Below, in pieces: positions 60,679-64,000 of a stretch of DNA of 64,000 nt (position 1 is its first letter; each line of letters opens with the position of its first letter). A program made the translations under genes and the position numbers. Source of the DNA: Pigmentiphaga sp. H8 (GTDB taxonomy: Bacteria > Pseudomonadota > Gammaproteobacteria > Burkholderiales > Burkholderiaceae_B); assembly GCF_003854895.1 (NCBI RefSeq), contig NZ_CP033966.1, positions 5,890,001 through 5,954,000 of the forward strand. Direction: 5' to 3'. The notes beneath the pieces were generated by a model, which was not told where the DNA came from, made no database searches, and saw only the letters and a program-made list of their open reading frames with translations.

Positions 60679-61656
60679 ATGAGCAAGCCATGCAGTGGAT
60701 GCCGTTTGGTCCTGGCCGTCGCCAGCCTGTCGTTCGCCGCCGCCGCCTTCTCCGCCTATCCCGAGCGGCCGGTCAAGATCGTCCTGCCCTATCCGCCCGG
60801 CGGCGGCGGGGACCTGGTGCTGCGCAACCTGCAGCAGGCCCTGGAGAAGCAGCTCGGGCAGCCCGTCATCGTCGACTACAAGGCCGGCGCGGCGGGCAAC
60901 ATCGGCACGCTGGACGTGGTCAACGCCGCGCCCGACGGCTATACGCTGCTGATGGGGCCGACGAACAACTTCGTCATCAACCAGTTCCTGTTCCCGAAGA
61001 TGGGCTTCGATCCGCTGGCGGCGCTGACGCCGGTCAGCCTGCTGGTCGAGCAGCCCTATCTGGTCACGATCGCGGGCGCGCTGCCGGCCCGCGACTATGC
61101 CGGATTCGCCGACTACGCCAAGGCCCATCCGGGCAAGCTGAACTACGGATCGCCGGGCGCGGGTACCGTGCCCCACGTGTCCGCGCTGATGCTGTCGGAC
61201 CAGCTGGGCGCGCGCATGGTCCATGTGCCCTATAAGGGCTCGCAGCCCGGTGTGCAGGCGCTGGTCGCCAACGACGTGCAACTGCTGATCGCCAGCTACG
61301 GCATCGTCGCCGGGCAGGTCGCGGCGGGGCGCATCCGCGCCGTGGCGGTGGCCGCCGACCAGCGGCTGCCGGCCCTGCCGCAGGTCCCGACCACGGGCGA
61401 GGTCGGCCTGCCGCCGGGCGTCATCCTGGCCAACTGGTGGGGCATCGCGGCGCCGCGCGGCACCGACCCGGCCATCGTCGAGCGGCTGGCCGGCGCTTTC
61501 CGCGCGGCGGTCAATGATCCGGACGTGCAGCGCAAGTTCGTCGAGCAAGGCACGCTGCCGATCGCGAATTCTCCCGCGCAGTTCGCCGGCCGTCTGCGGG
61601 ACGAAGCGCGCGCCTGGAAGGACATCATCGCCCGGACCGGCGTGACGATAGAGTGA
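60679..61656 (+). CDS. Bug/tripartite tricarboxylate transporter family solute receptor
   Basis: 325 residues. Signal peptide RLVLAVASLSFAAAAFSA is followed directly by YPERPVKIVLPYPPGGGGDL and VDYKAGAAGNIGTLD. GGGAG five bases upstream supports the ATG at 60679; an in-frame ATG at 60667 is less likely. It ends the MarR-led amino-acid cluster, 42 bases after the cyclodeaminase-like gene, and should bind the compound that cluster consumes. A strong hairpin follows the stop. Confidence 0.9.
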   Translation: MSKPCSGCRLVLAVASLSFAAAAFSAYPERPVKIVLPYPPGGGGDLVLRNLQQALEKQLGQPVIVDYKAGAAGNIGTLDVVNAAPDGYTLLMGPTNNFVINQFLFPKMGFDPLAALTPVSLLVEQPYLVTIAGALPARDYAGFADYAKAHPGKLNYGSPGAGTVPHVSALMLSDQLGARMVHVPYKGSQPGVQALVANDVQLLIASYGIVAGQVAAGRIRAVAVAADQRLPALPQVPTTGEVGLPPGVILANWWGIAAPRGTDPAIVERLAGAFRAAVNDPDVQRKFVEQGTLPIANSPAQFAGRLRDEARAWKDIIARTGVTIE

Positions 61657-61663
61657 AGGCGGT

Positions 61664-61688
61664 GCGATGACCCCTGGCGGGTCATCGC
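61664..61688. terminator. Hairpin between convergent genes
   Basis: GCGATGACCC and GGGTCATCGC form a perfect 10-base stem around CTGGC, centred in the 38-base gap between the Bug gene and the convergent MarR gene. No T-run on either side. Confidence 0.5.
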
Positions 61689-61694
61689 GGCGAA

Positions 61695-62237
61695 TCAGCC
61701 CGCCGCGTCCGGATCGCGCGGCGCGCGCCGCCGTCCGCGTGGCTTGGGCCGGTAGTACAGCGTGGCCACGCCCAGCATCTTGGACAACAGCCGCAGCAGT
61801 TGTTGTCTTTCCTTGGCCGTAAGAGGCTGGACGACCTCGTCCTGAATTTCCTCCAGCATCGGCCCCAGCTGCTCGAGCAGCGCCAGGCCTTCGGCCGAGG
61901 CTTCCACGCGCTGGCGCCGGCCGTCGGGCCGGCGCACGATCAACGAGCGTTGTTCCAGCCGGGCGGCCACCTGTCCGGTGGTCGAGGTATCGAGCCCCAC
62001 GATGTCGCCCAGTTCGGCCTGGTCCACACCGGGCCGTATCGAGATCGTCTTGAGCACGACGTACTGGATGGGCGTGAGGTTGAAGCGCCGGGTGATGGGC
62101 GCGAAGGCCAGCGTGGTCTTCTGCTTGGCGCGCCGGATCAGGTGCCCCGGCATGCTGTACATGACCAGCAGCGGATCGGGCTCGTCGCGCGTAGAGCCGG
62201 CGTCGGCCGGCAGTTCGTGGTCGGGTTCGGGCTGCAT
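61695..62237 (-). CDS. MarR-family transcriptional regulator
   Basis: 180 residues. Winged-helix features are FNLTPIQYVVLKTISIRPGV, LGDIVGLDTSTTGQVAARLE and the wing RRPDGRRQRVEASAEG. The C-terminus is strongly basic (RPKPRGRRRAPRDPD). It is divergent from the Rieske oxygenase gene across 186 AT-rich bases with a strong promoter and a palindrome, so it probably represses that operon until an aromatic ligand binds. Confidence 0.9.
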   Translation of the reverse strand: MQPEPDHELPADAGSTRDEPDPLLVMYSMPGHLIRRAKQKTTLAFAPITRRFNLTPIQYVVLKTISIRPGVDQAELGDIVGLDTSTTGQVAARLEQRSLIVRRPDGRRQRVEASAEGLALLEQLGPMLEEIQDEVVQPLTAKERQQLLRLLSKMLGVATLYYRPKPRGRRRAPRDPDAAG

Positions 62238-62346
62238 GGAATCTCCTCGGCGGCAACGTTACCACACCCGTCGACCGAGTTTGCCTACTTATATGAACAC
62301 TTATACGTGTACAAATTTATAATTCAATATAAAACAATAGGTTATG

Positions 62347-62360
62347 GAATTCATGAATTC
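62347..62360. promoter_or_regulatory. Palindrome next to the Rieske promoter
   Basis: GAATTCATGAATTC is a perfect 14-base palindrome ending five bases before the -35 hexamer. It is a candidate operator for the divergent MarR regulator. Confidence 0.5.
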
Positions 62361-62365
62361 ATTAT

Positions 62366-62394
62366 TTGACATGTTATTTCCATCTTCTTATAGT
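62366..62394 (+). promoter_or_regulatory. Near-consensus sigma-70 promoter of the Rieske operon
   Basis: TTGACA (62366-62371), 17-base spacer, TATAGT (62389-62394). Transcription should start near 62401, giving a leader of about 23 bases before the ATG at 62424. It is the best promoter seen in the window. Confidence 0.75.
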
Positions 62395-62423
62395 GTTCGC
62401 ATGCTAGAACCCAGGGGATGAAA

Positions 62424-63554
62424 ATGAGCGACACCGCGGTCAAGGAACTGGTCCAGTTGATTCCGGAAGGCTTGCCGACCGGCCTGCGCAACTACTGGTA
62501 TCCGATCCTGCAAACGGAAGAACTGCCCACCGGCAAGCCGGTCGGGCTGAAGGTGCTGGGCGAGAACCTCGCCGCCTGGCGCGATGCCGACGGCCAGCCG
62601 AATGTCGTGCGCGATCGCTGCCCCCATCGCAGCATCCGGCTGTCGGTCGGCCGCGTCATGGATGGCGAACTGCAATGCCTGATGCACGGGCTGCGTTTCA
62701 ACGGCGAAGGCCGCTGCACGCTGATCCCGTGGGAAACCGCGCATACTCCGCATCACGACCGGCTGGGCGTGCCGGCGTATCCGGCGCGGGAGCTGGGGGG
62801 CTATGTCTGGGCCTACCTGGGCGATCCGGTCCGCTTTCCGCCGCCGCCGCTCGAGACCCAGGTTCCCGAGGAACTGCTCAAGCCCGACGAATTCATCTGC
62901 TTCCGGCTGCCCACCTCCACCTGGAAGGCCAACTGGCTGCTGGCCATCGACGGCAGCGACGGCTTCCACGCGGTCGTGCTGCACACTGATTCGCAGGCCG
63001 TGCATCGCGCCGAACGCAAGCCGGGCAGCAACGAGGTGCCGCTGGAAGACCGCCGCATCAAGATCATCCGCACCTCGCACGGCGTGCGCGGCGTATCGGT
63101 CGACCTGGAAGGCGAGCCCATCAACCACGGCCACTTCACCGTGGACGTCAAGGGCCAGCGCTTCTGCCTGCCCTGTCTGACCACCAATCCCATCATGCCG
63201 GCGCCGGGCGCCGCGCCCTACGCGTCGCGGCTGTGGCAGTTCCCGCAGGATGCCCAGCACACGACGGTGGTCCGCTTCCTGTCCTGGCGTGCCCGGACCG
63301 AGGCCGAACGCGCCGCCGCCACGCGCCTGTTCAACGAGGTGGCGCTGCCGCGGCTGGAACTGGTCAACGCCGAGGACGCCTTCGCCGCCGAGGCGCAGGG
63401 TGACCTGATCGAGGCCCGTTCGCGCGAGTACCTGCTGGCGCCCGACGAGGACGTGATCAAGGTCCGCCGGCTGCTGCGCACGGCCTTCGTGTCGCAGGCC
63501 CAGCACGGCGAGCGCATCGACAACCCGGCCGGCTCGCTGGCCTACCCCGCCTAG
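62424..63554 (+). CDS. Rieske-type aromatic ring-hydroxylating oxygenase, alpha subunit
   Basis: 376 residues. The Rieske [2Fe-2S] site is Cys66-x-His68 and Cys85-x2-His88 (DRCPHRS; QCLMHGLRF). The mononuclear iron site is suggested by IDGSDGFHAVVLHTDS. Size and layout fit the vanillate O-demethylase/phthalate oxygenase type, which needs a separate reductase not present in the visible part. It would hydroxylate or demethylate an aromatic acid. The ATG at 62424 has AGGGG six bases upstream; an ATG at 62418 sits too close to it. A short-chain dehydrogenase follows after 8 bases. Confidence 0.88.
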   Translation: MSDTAVKELVQLIPEGLPTGLRNYWYPILQTEELPTGKPVGLKVLGENLAAWRDADGQPNVVRDRCPHRSIRLSVGRVMDGELQCLMHGLRFNGEGRCTLIPWETAHTPHHDRLGVPAYPARELGGYVWAYLGDPVRFPPPPLETQVPEELLKPDEFICFRLPTSTWKANWLLAIDGSDGFHAVVLHTDSQAVHRAERKPGSNEVPLEDRRIKIIRTSHGVRGVSVDLEGEPINHGHFTVDVKGQRFCLPCLTTNPIMPAPGAAPYASRLWQFPQDAQHTTVVRFLSWRARTEAERAAATRLFNEVALPRLELVNAEDAFAAEAQGDLIEARSREYLLAPDEDVIKVRRLLRTAFVSQAQHGERIDNPAGSLAYPA

Positions 63555-63562
63555 GAGCGCGC

Positions 63563-64000
63563 ATGGGACACAGGCTCGAAGGCAGGACCGCGCTGGTTAC
63601 CGGCGGCGCGGGCGGCATCGGCCAGGCCATTGCCGCGCTGTTCGCCGATGAAGGCGCGCGCGTGATCCTGGTGGATCGCGACGCCGAGGCGCTGGCGGCG
63701 GCCGTGGCGCGCCTGGGCAGCGAGCGCATCGTCGCCGCCACCTGCGACATCGCCGACGAAGCCCGGGTGGCGCGATTGGGCGACGCCATCCGCGCGGGCG
63801 GCGATGCGCTCGACATCCTGGTCAACAACGCCGCCACGCGCGAATACCACCGCCTGGCCGACGCCGATGCCGCCTCGTGGCAGCGCATCCTGTCGGTCAA
63901 CGTGGTCGGCGCCAGCCTGGTCACCGCGCTCGCCCTGCCCTGGCTGCGCCGGTCGGGGCGCGGCGCGGTGGTCAACGTCGCCTCCACCTTCGGCATCTGC
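63563..64000 (+). CDS. Short-chain dehydrogenase/reductase, partial (3' end outside window)
   Basis: The first 146 residues are visible. The NAD(P)-binding TALVTGGAGGIGQAIAALF, the structural LDILVNNAATREYH and the strand VVNVASTFG with the catalytic serine are in place; the Tyr-x3-Lys lies beyond the edge. GGAG precedes the ATG. Directly behind a Rieske oxygenase, a cis-dihydrodiol dehydrogenase or a dehydrogenase for an alcohol intermediate is likely, though the oxygenase type also allows other roles. Confidence 0.88.
   Translation, partial: MGHRLEGRTALVTGGAGGIGQAIAALFADEGARVILVDRDAEALAAAVARLGSERIVAATCDIADEARVARLGDAIRAGGDALDILVNNAATREYHRLADADAASWQRILSVNVVGASLVTALALPWLRRSGRGAVVNVASTFGIC

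Overview
The window is a high-GC (roughly two thirds G+C by eye), densely packed bacterial chromosome segment. The organism looks like a betaproteobacterium of the Alcaligenaceae, most likely Bordetella or Achromobacter. The reasons are four solute receptors of the Bug (tripartite tricarboxylate receptor) family without their permeases, many LysR and MarR regulators each next to a small catabolic operon, and overall protein similarity as remembered. That assignment is inference; no rRNA or other taxonomic marker is present. I annotate 62 protein genes, two of them cut by the window edges. No tRNA, rRNA, CRISPR array, prophage or insertion sequence was seen. No gene-free stretch exceeds 300 bases; the longest is 55112-55329, which holds a perfect palindrome.

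Left part, mostly minus strand (1-11959): a partial LysR regulator behind leuD and leuC, an AraC regulator, a complete branched-chain-amino-acid-type ABC transporter (binding protein, two permeases, two ATPases), then an amidohydrolase and a carboxylesterase. Facing them (12155-15053) are a VOC protein and a single-chain aconitase-superfamily enzyme with its swivel domain first. At 15064-19130 lies a compact envelope-stress module: a methionine-rich MXKDX repeat protein, a YedY-like molybdoenzyme, a haem membrane protein and a divergent two-component system. A TAXI-type TRAP transporter with a DUF1850 protein follows (19208-22683), then a ModE-like regulator with modB-modA-modC (22742-25388), and nudC.

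Middle part: Bug receptor, flavin hydroxylase and MarR (26598-29466). Next comes a tight seven-gene minus-strand operon (37862 down to 29470) encoding a three-subunit molybdenum hydroxylase whose iron-sulfur subunit is fused to an SRPBCC domain, homogentisate 1,2-dioxygenase, a COG2159-type amidohydrolase, a DszB-like desulfinase homologue and a RidA-family protein. A flavin reductase is divergent to it. A LysR-amidohydrolase-Bug unit follows (38658-42160), then a HisKA_2 kinase, a CsbD protein, and a PAS-LuxR regulator coupled to a LysR regulator.

Right part: a hydantoinase/oxoprolinase-type A and B pair with a small cysteine-containing protein, a CobW GTPase and a Bug receptor (45788-52046); a LysR/MFS pair; a HigBA toxin-antitoxin module in AT-richer DNA; a MarR-led cluster of class IV aminotransferase, gamma-glutamyltransferase-like, M24 and ornithine-cyclodeaminase-like proteins plus a Bug receptor (55330-61656); and a MarR divergent to a Rieske oxygenase and a short-chain dehydrogenase that runs off the end. 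Overall this is an accessory catabolic region. Regulator-controlled operons for aromatic and nitrogenous substrates sit beside the molybdate transporter that could supply two molybdoenzymes encoded in the same window.
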